Shown piece after piece: positions 15,387 through 23,394 of a stretch of DNA of 32,285 nucleotides. The translations under genes were made by a program, and so were the position numbers. Source of the stretch: JBDTNK01 sp039933775. Lineage in GTDB: Bacteria > Chloroflexota > Limnocylindria > QHBO01. The notes beneath the pieces are model-generated. The model was not told the origin of the DNA. It did no database searches and saw nothing but the letters and a program-made list of their open reading frames with translations. Within the stretch, counting starts at the first letter, position 1. Each line of letters starts with the position of its first letter. The DNA is taken from contig JBDTNK010000022.1 in NCBI GenBank assembly GCA_039933775.1, positions 1 through 32,285 on the forward strand. Reading direction: 5' to 3'.

Positions 15387-16676
15387 TGAAAGCGCCTCGC
15401 TCGAGAGCTCGTAGGCACCGCGGTGATCCCCACGCTCCGCACGCAACCGTGCCCACTCGCCCAAGACCTCGCGCACACGGGCGTGTGACCCCGATCCGCG
15501 TGCCGCCTCCGCGGCCAGCTGGAATCGCGCCTCGGCCCCCGCGAAGTCACCCTGGGTGCGCAGCGCGCGCGCCTCGACCACGATGGCCGCCAGCTCCGCC
15601 TTGCGGTTCCCGCTCTGGCGCGCGAGTGTCCGCGACTGGCCGGCCAGTCGGCTGGCGTCCTCTGTGCGTCCATCGGCCAGCGCGATCTGCGCTTCAGTCT
15701 CCAGGACCGCGGCGAGCAGGCGGTCGTCTCCGTTGTGCTCAAACTGGGCGTGAGCCTCATCCGCGAAGGCGCGGGCACGGTCCAGGTTGCCCATGGCCAG
15801 GTAGGCGAGAGCCAGGTCGTTGCCGATCGCCGCCGACTCAGTATCGGCGCCCGCGGCTCGATACAGGGCCATGCCCTGGGTGCCCGCGCGCACGGCGCCC
15901 TCGAGGTCGCCGGTCTCGCGATAGCTGATGGCGAGGTTGAAGAGGAAGGTGGCGCGCCGCCGATCGTCGAGATCACTGGCCATGCCGCGCGCCTGCTCGA
16001 GCAGGACGAGCGATCGAGCGTGATCGCCGTCACGCGACTCGACGGCGGCGAGCGCCATGAGCAGACGGACCTCGAAGTCCGGCTCGACGGCCAGGCCGCC
16101 GCGCACCAGCTCCAGCAGCGCACTGAGGTGCGAGCGGGCGTCGGCCTCCGCGTCAGACTCGTAGAAGCCGTAGGCCAGCCAGTAGCGCGCCAGCGCCGCA
16201 TCGGCAGCACGGCCACGCTCCTCGAAGAGTGTCATCGCTTCTGATGCCGCTGCGATCGTCTCGCGTCCCCGGTCAAGCCGGGCCAACGCCTCCGCCATGC
16301 CGCGCAGCAGCTCAGCACGGGCGGCGGGTTCGGCGGGCGCTTCAAGGAGAACGGCGTAGCCATCCACCGCCGCCTGCCACGCGCCGGTGGCGAGCTGCAT
16401 GTCGACCTCGAGACGCCCCCATGCAGGGTGATCCTGGTCGAGGAAGTGGCTGGCGGGCAGGTTCAGCCGGCCGGACAGATAGGTCAACGCCACCATCGAG
16501 GGTCGGGCGATCCCCGTCTCGAGGGCGCTGACATAGGCCTTGGTGTATCGCTCCCCGGCCAGCTTCTGCTGCGTCAGGCCGGCGCGCAGTCGCGCCTCCC
16601 GCAGCCGGCGGCCGATGCGCTGGGCGAGCTCGGCATCACCGGCCGATGGGCGGGCGGTCAACTTTGTACGTGGCAT
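15378..16676 (-). CDS. Xre-family HTH regulator with TPR domain (RRNPP-like)
   Basis: A 432-aa regulator. The HTH covers about residues 15-72 (RIGRRLREARLRAGLTQQKLAGERYTKAYVSALETGIARPSMVAL), a Cro/C1-type DNA-binding domain. Residues about 85-430 are a run of helical hairpins of 36-40 residues with TPR-type spacing (ALAYLAMGNLDRARAFADEAHAQF, EAQIALADGRTEDASRLAGQSRTLA, EARALRTQGDFAGAEARFQLAAEAA). HTH plus TPR is the architecture of RRNPP regulators such as PlcR and Rgg, whose TPRs bind secreted peptides. The start ATG 16676 has a TAGACT -10 at 7 nt; the extension to 16838 is not conserved-looking. It is divergent from a 39-aa exported-peptide gene, which fits that model. Confidence 0.88.
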   Translation of the reverse strand: MPRTKLTARPSAGDAELAQRIGRRLREARLRAGLTQQKLAGERYTKAYVSALETGIARPSMVALTYLSGRLNLPASHFLDQDHPAWGRLEVDMQLATGAWQAAVDGYAVLLEAPAEPAARAELLRGMAEALARLDRGRETIAAASEAMTLFEERGRAADAALARYWLAYGFYESDAEADARSHLSALLELVRGGLAVEPDFEVRLLMALAAVESRDGDHARSLVLLEQARGMASDLDDRRRATFLFNLAISYRETGDLEGAVRAGTQGMALYRAAGADTESAAIGNDLALAYLAMGNLDRARAFADEAHAQFEHNGDDRLLAAVLETEAQIALADGRTEDASRLAGQSRTLARQSGNRKAELAAIVVEARALRTQGDFAGAEARFQLAAEAARGSGSHARVREVLGEWARLRAERGDHRGAYELSSEALSVN

Positions 16677-16683
16677 GCGGGCC

Positions 16684-16689
16684 AGTCTA
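16684..16689 (-). promoter_or_regulatory. Putative leaderless -10 of the Xre-TPR gene
   Basis: TAGACT on the minus strand ends 7 nt before ATG 16676. Confidence 0.5.
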
Positions 16690-16710
16690 CAGCCCCGTGG
16701 CAAGCCCTCG

Positions 16711-16740
16711 TTGACCCACCGTCTGCCCCTGTCGTACCGG
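16711..16740 (+). promoter_or_regulatory. Possible promoter of the peptide gene, with a repeat-B-like half-site
   Basis: TTGACC at 16711 and TACCGG at 16735 are spaced 18 bp, a weak sigma-70-like pair. The stretch TTGACCCACCG at 16711-16721 equals the left part of repeat B at 619-629. Confidence 0.35.
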
Positions 16741-16864
16741 TAGTTGTCACCTCGCACGGTACTCATGGGTGATGGCGGGATGACATTCGGCGCTGCAGGG
16801 TGATCGGCGAACCGCGCGCACCCTCGCGTCGCGGGCATCGTTCAACGAGCAGGAGCTGATCCCC

Positions 16865-16984
16865 ATGCGCCTTCCCCGCATCTCGCGAGCGCTGATCACG
16901 GCGGTCACGCTGGCCGCCCTCACCGCCCTCGGCACCGTCGCCACTGTCCTTGGCGTCACCACCGGCGGCGGCTTCCCCAACTAG
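16865..16984 (+). CDS. 39-aa exported peptide precursor, candidate signalling peptide
   Basis: A tiny gene of 39 codons: a basic N-terminus (MRLPRISR), an uninterrupted hydrophobic segment of about 23 residues (ALITAVTLAALTALGTVATVLGV) and a short polar C-terminus TTGGGFPN. An AGGAG Shine-Dalgarno at 16851-16855 stands 9 nt before ATG, and a 10-bp hairpin follows the stop, so it has the signals of an expressed gene. It is divergent from the Xre-TPR regulator. In RRNPP systems (PapR, NprX, SHP) the pheromone is cut from the C-terminus of such a precursor after export. By that analogy the last 5-10 residues would be the signal. A small membrane peptide or toxin is the alternative; I recognise no family. 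Confidence 0.65.
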   Translation: MRLPRISRALITAVTLAALTALGTVATVLGVTTGGGFPN

Positions 16985-17003
16985 CCGCAACCTCCAGCAG
17001 AAG

Positions 17004-17035
17004 GCAGGGGCCGTCCGCGACCGGGCGGCCCCTGC
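17004..17035. terminator. Bidirectional hairpin between peptide gene and ligD
   Basis: GCAGGGGCCG / CGGCCCCTGC, a perfect 10-bp stem with a 12-nt loop, 20 bp after the peptide stop and 10 bp beyond the ligD stop. It can end both transcripts. Confidence 0.6.
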
Positions 17036-17044
17036 TGCTGCCCG

Positions 17045-19720
17045 CTACAGATCCGGTAGCTGCTGCTCGAGCTCCTGCGCCGCCGCGAAGAGGTCGCCGA
17101 CGCGGCCAAGGCGGCGTCCGATATTGCTGATGGTCCAGCGGTCGGGTCGCAGCTTCGGATCGTCGAGCTCCTGCCAGCGGATCGGGGCCGAGACCGGCGC
17201 GCCGGGCGAGGGTCGCGCGCTGTATGGGGCGACGAGCGTGCGGTTGATGGCGTTCTGCGTGAAATCCAGGCGTGCGCGTCCGCTCCGCGACCGCTTCGCC
17301 CACTCCCAGCTGATGAGGTCGGGCACGGTCTGCCCAACGGCACGAGAGAGTGCCTCGACCCAGTCGCGCGTCTCGTCGAACGAGTAGCGCGGCGCGATGG
17401 GTACCCAGATCTGGATCCCGCGCTTGCCGGTCACCTTGGGGAAGCCGGTGAGCTGAAGATGGCCCAGCGCCGCTCGATACAGCCGCGCCAGGACGAGCAC
17501 CTCGTTCCACATGGTGTCGGTGCCCGGATCGATATCGATCAACGCGAAGGTCGGCCGATCCGGCGCGTCAGCGCGACTGGTCCACGGGTGCAGCTCCACG
17601 GCCGCCTCCTGGGCCAGCCAGGCGAGCGTCGCGACGCGGTCCGCGATGACGTAGTCCTTGCTGCCCTCCGAGCCGACATACGTCGTGCGCTGCACCCATG
17701 CCGGCGCGTGTTTGGGGACGTCCTTCTGCCAGAAGCCACGCCCCGATGCGGTGCCATCGGGAAATCGCTGGAGGTTGAGCGCGCGCCCCGCCAGGTGCGG
17801 CAGCAGCACCGGCGCCAGCCGGGCGTAGTGGCGAATGAGATCGCGCTTGGTCAGCGCCTTATGCGTTTCTTCGGCAGGAAAGAGCACCTTGTCGAGATTC
17901 GTGAGCCGCACCTCGTGCCCGCCGACCGACCAGCTGCCCTGGCGCTGCATGGCGTCGAGCGCCTTAAGCTCGGCGCTGGTGGCCTCTTGCACTGGCGTTC
18001 CCGCCGGCGCTGCCGCGCGGCGTGATCGATTCGCTGGCTTCGGATCGTCAGCGGCCGCCTCCGCCTTGCGGGTCGCCGCCGCGGTCGCCACCGCACGTTC
18101 ACGGTGCACGCTGCGCGCCGCCTTGCCGATCTCCAGCCCCTTGAATGCCGCCTGGCGCAGCAGGTTGTCCCGTGTCCACTCGGCGAATTCGGCGCGGATC
18201 ACGACGCGCGGCTCGACCCAGCGCGCCTCCTTCAACCGCGGGGCAGGATCGAACGGCGAGGTCTCGCGCCGCAGCGGCTCGAAGCGCGCCAGCAGGTCCC
18301 GCCGCGTGCGGGCATCGATTCCGCTGCCGACCTGCCCGGCGTGCAGCAGCCGGTCGGCGTCGTACACGCCCACGATCACCGAGCCGAGGTCCTTGTGGCT
18401 GCCTTTGCCGGGGAGCCAGCCGCCGACCACGAGCTCCTGCTCGCGGCGCAGCTTGATCTTCAGCCATGCCGCCGAGCGGCGTCCCGGCTCGTAGCGGCTG
18501 GCACGCAGCTTGGCCACCACGCCCTCCAGCCCGCGCTCGCGGGCCGCGGCGACAAATGCTTCTCCGTCCTCGACCACGTGCCCGGCGTACTGGACCACGT
18601 CGCCACCGCGCAGGACCGACTGCAGGAGCCGCTTGCGCTGCTCGAGCGGCACGTCGAGCAGCGAGCGACCGTCGAGATGCAGCAGGTCGAAGGCCTGGTA
18701 GACGAGCTGGATGCGGCGCCGCTCCTCCGGCGACGGTCGCGTCTCGGAACGTCGTCCATCGGCCCCCGCGTTGATGCCGCGCAGCCCGGTGCGATCCTGC
18801 AGCAGGCTGAAGCTGGGGTTACCCTCCTCGTCGAGGGCGACCACCTCGCCGTCGACGATCGCCGCTTCGGCCGCGATCCACGAGGCAGGCGCCGCGGCGA
18901 ACTCGGGGAAGTACGTGGCCGCGTCCTTGTGGTTCCTGGTCCACAGACGCGCGCGCCCGTCCCGGATCACGGTCTCGACCCGATAGCCGTCCCACTTCAC
19001 CTCGTACAGCCAGTCGGGACTGCTGAACGCCCGGTCGGCAAGCGTGGCCTTCATGGGCGGCACGAACTCGGGCAGCGCCTCGGCCCGCGCGAGCGAGAGA
19101 TCGATCTCCGCCTCGCCGGCCGGCAGGTCACTCTGCCAGACCGCCGGCATGCCGGCCTTGACCTCGTCGTTGGTTCTCCCGCTCTTCACGCTCTTGGGGT
19201 GATCCTCGGCGTCCCAGCCATCGACCGCCGTCTCGTCGCGCTTGTGGATGAGCAGCCACTTCTCCTTGCCGTCGTCGGTCGACGCCCGGCGTCCGATGTC
19301 GGTGCGCACGATCGTGAAGCGGCCGCGCAGCTTCTCCCCGTCAAGGCGGAGCTTCAGCTCCCCCTGCGCGACGGCGCGAGCTGGATCATCGGTCTCCTCG
19401 GGGGTGAAGGTGCCCCAGTCCCAGACGATGACGTCGCCGGCGCCGTACTGCCCACCGGGGATGACGCCCTCGAAGTCGAAGTACTCGATCGGATGATCCT
19501 CGACGTGGATCGCCATGCGGCGCTGCTTCGGATCCAGGGTGGGTCCCTTCGGCACAGCCCAGCTCACGAGCACGCCATTGATCTCGAGGCGGAAGTCCCA
19601 GTGCAACGCGGTGGCCCGATGCCGCTGCACGACATATCGGCCGGTCCCCGCACCCGGCGCGCCGGCAGGCTCGGGCGTCTTGCCGAAGTCGCGCATGCCC
19701 TGGTATGTATCGAGCGGCAT
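17045..19720 (-). CDS. ligD: Multifunctional non-homologous end-joining DNA ligase LigD
   Basis: An 891-aa enzyme that trims, fills and seals double-strand breaks together with Ku. The domains in order are the 3'-phosphoesterase (about 20-170; HWDFRLEINGVLVSWAVPKG, DHPIEYFDFEGVIPGGQYGAG), the ATP-dependent ligase (about 225-530; catalytic Lys in YEVKWDGYR near 242, DGEVVALDEEG) and the polymerase/primase (about 597-891; FALIDIDPG with catalytic Asp residues, GKRGIQIWVPI). This is the Pseudomonas order, not the Pol-PE-Lig order of mycobacteria. A basic Ala/Arg/Lys linker joins ligase and polymerase. ATG 19720 shares one base with the stop of the HAD gene upstream, so the two are co-translated. 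No ku gene is in the window. Confidence 0.95.
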   Translation of the reverse strand: MPLDTYQGMRDFGKTPEPAGAPGAGTGRYVVQRHRATALHWDFRLEINGVLVSWAVPKGPTLDPKQRRMAIHVEDHPIEYFDFEGVIPGGQYGAGDVIVWDWGTFTPEETDDPARAVAQGELKLRLDGEKLRGRFTIVRTDIGRRASTDDGKEKWLLIHKRDETAVDGWDAEDHPKSVKSGRTNDEVKAGMPAVWQSDLPAGEAEIDLSLARAEALPEFVPPMKATLADRAFSSPDWLYEVKWDGYRVETVIRDGRARLWTRNHKDAATYFPEFAAAPASWIAAEAAIVDGEVVALDEEGNPSFSLLQDRTGLRGINAGADGRRSETRPSPEERRRIQLVYQAFDLLHLDGRSLLDVPLEQRKRLLQSVLRGGDVVQYAGHVVEDGEAFVAAARERGLEGVVAKLRASRYEPGRRSAAWLKIKLRREQELVVGGWLPGKGSHKDLGSVIVGVYDADRLLHAGQVGSGIDARTRRDLLARFEPLRRETSPFDPAPRLKEARWVEPRVVIRAEFAEWTRDNLLRQAAFKGLEIGKAARSVHRERAVATAAATRKAEAAADDPKPANRSRRAAAPAGTPVQEATSAELKALDAMQRQGSWSVGGHEVRLTNLDKVLFPAEETHKALTKRDLIRHYARLAPVLLPHLAGRALNLQRFPDGTASGRGFWQKDVPKHAPAWVQRTTYVGSEGSKDYVIADRVATLAWLAQEAAVELHPWTSRADAPDRPTFALIDIDPGTDTMWNEVLVLARLYRAALGHLQLTGFPKVTGKRGIQIWVPIAPRYSFDETRDWVEALSRAVGQTVPDLISWEWAKRSRSGRARLDFTQNAINRTLVAPYSARPSPGAPVSAPIRWQELDDPKLRPDRWTISNIGRRLGRVGDLFAAAQELEQQLPDL

Positions 19721-20418
19721 CAGCCCACCGAGAGCACGCCGGTTGCCAGCATCATCTCGTGCAGCTCCTCGAGCGAGCCGACCACCAGCCGCGCACCAGC
19801 CGCACGCAGCGCGTCGCCGTCCACGGCTCCGGTCGTGACGCCGATCGCCGGCATTTCGGCCGCGACCGCCGCACGCATGTCCCATGTCGCGTCGCCGACG
19901 TACCAGGTGCGCTCCGGCTCCACGCCCAGCTCCTCGGCGGCGCGGAGCAGGAGGTCGGGCGCCGGCTTGGCGTGCTCGACGTGGCTGCCGTCCACGATGC
20001 GCGGCGGTTCGTCGAGCCGCAGCGCGGCGATCGATTCGGTCGTCTGGTCCCGGCGCGAGGAGGTGGCGATCGCCCAGCGCAACGCTGACGCCTCGAGCGC
20101 CGCGAGCAGCCGATGCGCGCCCGGCAGAGGCACCGGATCGACGTTCAGCTGGTCGTAGTGCTCGCCCGCGCGCCGGTCGACCGCCTCGGCCCGCGCGTCG
20201 TCCATCCGCGCCCCGGCAGCCTCGGCCACGACCCGCGCGACGCGCCTGCCATCCGCACCGATGAGACCGGCGACCTCGCGCCGATCCGTCGCGATCCCCT
20301 CCTCGGCAAAGACGCGCATCCACGACTCGATGCGCCGCTCGACGGTGTCGACGAGCGTGCCGTCCAGGTCGAAGACGACGGCGTCGGGTTGCGGGATGTC
20401 GGGCCGTGACGTGGACAT
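19720..20418 (-). CDS. HAD-superfamily phosphatase (beta-phosphoglucomutase-like)
   Basis: A 232-aa hydrolase with all four HAD motifs: VVFDLDGTLVDT (nucleophile and acid Asp), the ATSSRRDQT Ser region, HAKPAPDLLL with the Lys, and WYVGDATWDM with the metal-binding Asp. A helical cap at about residues 30-90 places it in subfamily IA with phosphoglycolate phosphatase and beta-phosphoglucomutase. It lies directly upstream of ligD (TGATG overlap), where it might clean damaged 3' ends such as phosphoglycolate, though general metabolite repair is as likely. It starts at ATG 20418, divergent from ribokinase. Confidence 0.88.
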   Translation of the reverse strand: MSTSRPDIPQPDAVVFDLDGTLVDTVERRIESWMRVFAEEGIATDRREVAGLIGADGRRVARVVAEAAGARMDDARAEAVDRRAGEHYDQLNVDPVPLPGAHRLLAALEASALRWAIATSSRRDQTTESIAALRLDEPPRIVDGSHVEHAKPAPDLLLRAAEELGVEPERTWYVGDATWDMRAAVAAEMPAIGVTTGAVDGDALRAAGARLVVGSLEELHEMMLATGVLSVG

Positions 20419-20472
20419 CGGTCCAGCGATTGTGACCGATGCCCACCGCCGCCGCGCGGCTGCGTGGTGCGG

Positions 20473-20478
20473 CATACT
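20473..20478 (+). promoter_or_regulatory. Putative leaderless -10 of the ribokinase gene
   Basis: CATACT ends 6 nt before ATG 20485. No Shine-Dalgarno. Confidence 0.4.
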
Positions 20479-20484
20479 CGCCGC

Positions 20485-21390
20485 ATGCCAGCACGCGTCA
20501 TCGTCGTCGGATCCATCAATGTTGATCTCGTCGTGGCGGCCGATCGACTGCCACAGCCAGGCGAGACGGTGCTGGGCGGTCGCTTCACCCAGTCGGCGGG
20601 CGGCAAGGGCGCGAATGCCGCGGTGGCGGCGGCGCGGGCCGGTGCGTCGGTCACCATGATCGGTGCCGTCGGTGATGATGCCCATGGTCGCTTCGCCATC
20701 GAGGCGCTGATCGCCGAGGGTGTCGACACCGCCGGCGTGCGAACCGTCGCCGCGCAGACGGGCGTCGCGCTGATCGCGGTGGGTCCGCGCGGCGAGAACC
20801 AGATCACCGTCGCGCCCGGTGCGAACGCATTGGTGACCAGCGATGCGCTGCGCTTCGATGCTGAGCCCGGGGTGCTGATCGCAAACTTCGAGATCCCGCT
20901 GCCGGTGGTGGTGGCCGCGGTCGAGGCGGCGCACGCCGCCGAATGGACCGCGATCGTCGATCCTGCGCCGGCGCACGCGATCCCGGCGGCACTGCTTGCC
21001 GCGGGACCGATCCTGCTCCCCAACGAGCACGAGCTGACCGTCGCGATCGGCAACGACGACGCATCCACGGCCTTGGACGAGCTGATGGCACGCCACGTCG
21101 GACGCATCATCGTGACGCAGGGCGCGGCCGGGGTGCTGCTCGCCGAGGGCGATCGCCGCGAGCGCTTTCCGGGCTACCCGGCGCCCGCGGTGCTGGACAG
21201 CACCGGTGCCGGCGACGCGTTCTGCGGCGTGCTGGCGACGTGGCTGGCGGAGGGTGCCACGATCGACGAGGCGATCGACGCCGCGAATGCCGCCGCGGCA
21301 CTCTCGGTGGCCCAGGTCGGAGCGCGAGCCGGGATGCCGTCGCGCACGGAGCTCGATGCGTTCCGCAAGGGTGAGCTGCCGGCGCGTTGA
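20485..21390 (+). CDS. rbsK: Ribokinase (PfkB family)
   Basis: A 301-aa carbohydrate kinase that phosphorylates D-ribose at C5 for the pentose phosphate pathway or nucleotide synthesis. The N-terminal VIVVGSINVDLVV and GGKGANAAVAAARAGA are the substrate-binding PfkB signature of ribokinases; LPNEHELT and the C-terminal DSTGAGDAFCGVLATWLAEG hold the ATP anion hole and catalytic Asp. Length is normal. No ribose transporter or rbsD adjoins it, so it stands alone. The start is ATG 20485, supported by the -10; the upstream ATG at 20464 adds unrelated residues. Confidence 0.92.
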   Translation: MPARVIVVGSINVDLVVAADRLPQPGETVLGGRFTQSAGGKGANAAVAAARAGASVTMIGAVGDDAHGRFAIEALIAEGVDTAGVRTVAAQTGVALIAVGPRGENQITVAPGANALVTSDALRFDAEPGVLIANFEIPLPVVVAAVEAAHAAEWTAIVDPAPAHAIPAALLAAGPILLPNEHELTVAIGNDDASTALDELMARHVGRIIVTQGAAGVLLAEGDRRERFPGYPAPAVLDSTGAGDAFCGVLATWLAEGATIDEAIDAANAAAALSVAQVGARAGMPSRTELDAFRKGELPAR

Positions 21391-21399
21391 CGCCGCGGG

Positions 21400-21828
21400 T
21401 CAGGCCTGATGCTGCTCCCGACGGTGGAGCCGAGCGATGAGCGCATTCATGAGCGGAAGGGCCATCTGCGGATACTCCTTGAGCAGCGCCGTGAACTCCC
21501 ACGCCACGAAGAGCACGCATTCGACCTCGGTGACCGCGATGCAGCTCGCGCTGCGCGGATGCTCCTCGATCAGCGCCAGCTCGCCGAAGAAGTCACCCGG
21601 ACCAAGCGTGCCGAACTGTTGGCTGTCGTCGCCGACCGCCTTCTCGACGCGCACCGTGCCGCGCGTGATGATGTAAAGGGCCGAGGCCGGCGCGCCTTCG
21701 CGCACGATCGCCTCGCCGGGAGCGTAGGTGCGCACCTTGCCCTCTTCCGCCAGGCGCTTCAGCGTCCTGCGATCGAGGCTCGCCATCAGTGGCGTGGATG
21801 CGAGGGTCTCCTCGAGACTCACGGGCAC
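21400..21828 (-). CDS. Cyclic-nucleotide-binding domain protein without HTH
   Basis: A 142-aa protein that is almost only a Crp-type cyclic-nucleotide-binding domain. It has the beta-roll TYAPGEAIVREGAPASALYIITRGTVRVE and the phosphate-binding cassette GDFFGELALIEEHPRSASC, in which Glu contacts the ribose and Arg the cyclic phosphate, so binding is probably intact. A helical end (LLKEYPQMALPLMNALIARL) follows, but no DNA-binding domain, so it must signal through protein contact. The GTG start at 21828 has a GGAGG site 4 nt upstream. It is the last gene on the strand of the kinase-cyclase cluster, 97 bp after the redoxin-like gene. Confidence 0.85.
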   Translation of the reverse strand: MPVSLEETLASTPLMASLDRRTLKRLAEEGKVRTYAPGEAIVREGAPASALYIITRGTVRVEKAVGDDSQQFGTLGPGDFFGELALIEEHPRSASCIAVTEVECVLFVAWEFTALLKEYPQMALPLMNALIARLHRREQHQA

Positions 21829-21925
21829 GTTCCTCCGGACATCAGTCGTTGGGACGAGCCAGTTGGTTCGGCCCGTGCGCGCATGCTACCGCGCCGCGCA
21901 ATGGCCGGGAGCCGCTGCGCGTCGC

Positions 21926-22354
21926 CTATGGCACCCAGTTGCGCCCGATCGGATCGTCGAGCACCCCGCATTCGGGGCAGGCGGTGGCCAGAAAGCGGAA
22001 CCAGGCCTCGAGCGCCTCGGCATCGGGCAGACCGGCTGCATCCTCCGCGTCAAAGACCGCGTAAACCTGCCCATACCGGTCGGCGATGACCAGGCGCTGC
22101 ATTAGCTCGCCATCCGGCTCGAGCGGCGCGATCCGTCCGTCCCAGGCGGCGAAGTCCGCCGCCGCGGCCTCGAGCGCGTGCAGATACGCAGGAATCGGCG
22201 CGGATCCGGGCAGCACGAAGGCGGTCGCGTCGATCCGACGTGCTCGTCGCTCGATCAGCCGTGGGGGCAGGAGATCCCCGACGCGCACCGCACGCAACCT
22301 GGACGCGGCGGCTGGCGCGACCAGGGCGGACAACGTGGAGGGCGCGATGGTCAT
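21926..22354 (-). CDS. Redoxin-like protein of the signalling cluster
   Basis: A 142-aa protein that resembles the C-terminal part of AhpC/redoxin-type thioredoxin-fold proteins: LVIADRYGQVYAVFDAEDAAGLPDAEALEAWFRFLATACPECGV, where the strand-turn-strand and the closing CPEC motif are typical of a divergent peroxiredoxin group in Chloroflexota and haloarchaea. The usual N-terminal CxxC active site is absent; the N-terminal half (residues 1-60) looks degenerate. Its start overlaps the cyclase stop by 4 bp, so it is co-translated with it. A redox input to, or output from, the signalling cluster is possible. Confidence 0.55.
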   Translation of the reverse strand: MTIAPSTLSALVAPAAASRLRAVRVGDLLPPRLIERRARRIDATAFVLPGSAPIPAYLHALEAAAADFAAWDGRIAPLEPDGELMQRLVIADRYGQVYAVFDAEDAAGLPDAEALEAWFRFLATACPECGVLDDPIGRNWVP

Positions 22355-23394
22355 GGCACCGATCCTAGCAGCGCCAGCACGTTGAACGCCCGGACCCAGT
22401 CGCCCTTGCCAGCCAGCCGCAGACTCCCGAGGTCCTGCGAGGTGACGATGCCCTCGACCAGCTCGTGCGTCGACTCGTCGACTAGGATCTGGCCGGGCCC
22501 CGCGGCGACCTGCAGTCGGGCCGCGACGTTGACCGAATCCCCCACCACCGCGTAGTGCATCCGACGCTCGGATCCGACGTTCCCGGCGATGACCTCGCCG
22601 GTGCTGATGCCCACGCCCGTCTGCAGCCGAATGCCCGGCATCGAGGGAATCTCGAGCCGGGTGACCACTTCCTGCAGCGCCAGGCCGGCGCGCACCGCCC
22701 GCTCGGCGTCGTTCGAGTGCATGACCGGGGCGCCGAAGAAGGCGAACACGCCGTCGCCCAGCAGGTCCGCGACGGTCCCGTCCTGCGCCTCGATCGCGTC
22801 GCTGACCGCGGTGAGGTAATGGTTCAGCAGGTCGAGCGTCTGCTCGGGTGGCTGTTCGGCCGTGATCGCGGTGTAGCCGCGCAGATCGGCGAAGAGGGTC
22901 GTCACGTAGCGTCGGTCCCCGCCCAGCGACACCGCGAACGGGTCCCGCAGCGCCTCGGCGGCCACGCTCTCGCTCACGTAGCGACCCAGCAGATCCGCCA
23001 GCCGATCCTGCAGGGCCTTGGTGCGCAACAGCGAGCGCAACCGAGCGGCGAGCTCGATCTCGTCGAAGGGCTTGGTCAGGAAGTCGTTGGCGCCAGCCTC
23101 GAGGCCACGCGCCTTGTCCTCGGGTCGGTTGAGCGCGGTCAGCAGCAGGATCGGCAGCCCGGCATGTTCCGATTGGCGCCGCAGGCGCTGGCAGACCTGG
23201 ACGCCATCGATGCCGGGCATCATGACGTCGAGGCAGACAAGATCGGGGTCGTGCTCGGCCACCGCCTCGAGGGCCGAGGCGCCATCGAAGGCCTCCACCA
23301 CGTCGTAGCCCTGGTGCCGCAGCAGCTTCTGCAGCAGGGCGAGGTTGGCGGGCTCGTCATCGACGGCGAGAATCAGCGGGCGTTCGCGCTTCAT
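22351..23394 (-). CDS. Response regulator with class III adenylate/guanylate cyclase domain
   Basis: A 347-aa protein. Residues about 8-125 are a receiver (ILAVDDEPANL, phospho-acceptor Asp in LVCLDVMMPG, conserved Lys in LTKPFDE). A short helical linker (LQDRLADLLGRYVSESVAAEAL) leads to a class III cyclase catalytic domain (about 165-347) with the metal Asp residues in TLFADLRGYT and LLGDGVFAFFGAP, and YAVVGDSVNVAARLQ carrying the transition-state Asn and Arg. Phosphorylation of the receiver would control cyclic nucleotide synthesis. It overlaps the single-domain receiver by 4 bp upstream and the redoxin-like gene by 4 bp downstream. Confidence 0.92.
   Translation of the reverse strand: MKRERPLILAVDDEPANLALLQKLLRHQGYDVVEAFDGASALEAVAEHDPDLVCLDVMMPGIDGVQVCQRLRRQSEHAGLPILLLTALNRPEDKARGLEAGANDFLTKPFDEIELAARLRSLLRTKALQDRLADLLGRYVSESVAAEALRDPFAVSLGGDRRYVTTLFADLRGYTAITAEQPPEQTLDLLNHYLTAVSDAIEAQDGTVADLLGDGVFAFFGAPVMHSNDAERAVRAGLALQEVVTRLEIPSMPGIRLQTGVGISTGEVIAGNVGSERRMHYAVVGDSVNVAARLQVAAGPGQILVDESTHELVEGIVTSQDLGSLRLAGKGDWVRAFNVLALLGSVP

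Noticed and set aside
18104..20158. 684-aa plus-strand open frame
   Set aside because: It is antisense to ligD and the HAD gene, both of which have all family motifs; its protein is Arg/His/Leu-rich and resembles no family. Long antisense frames are expected at this GC content.
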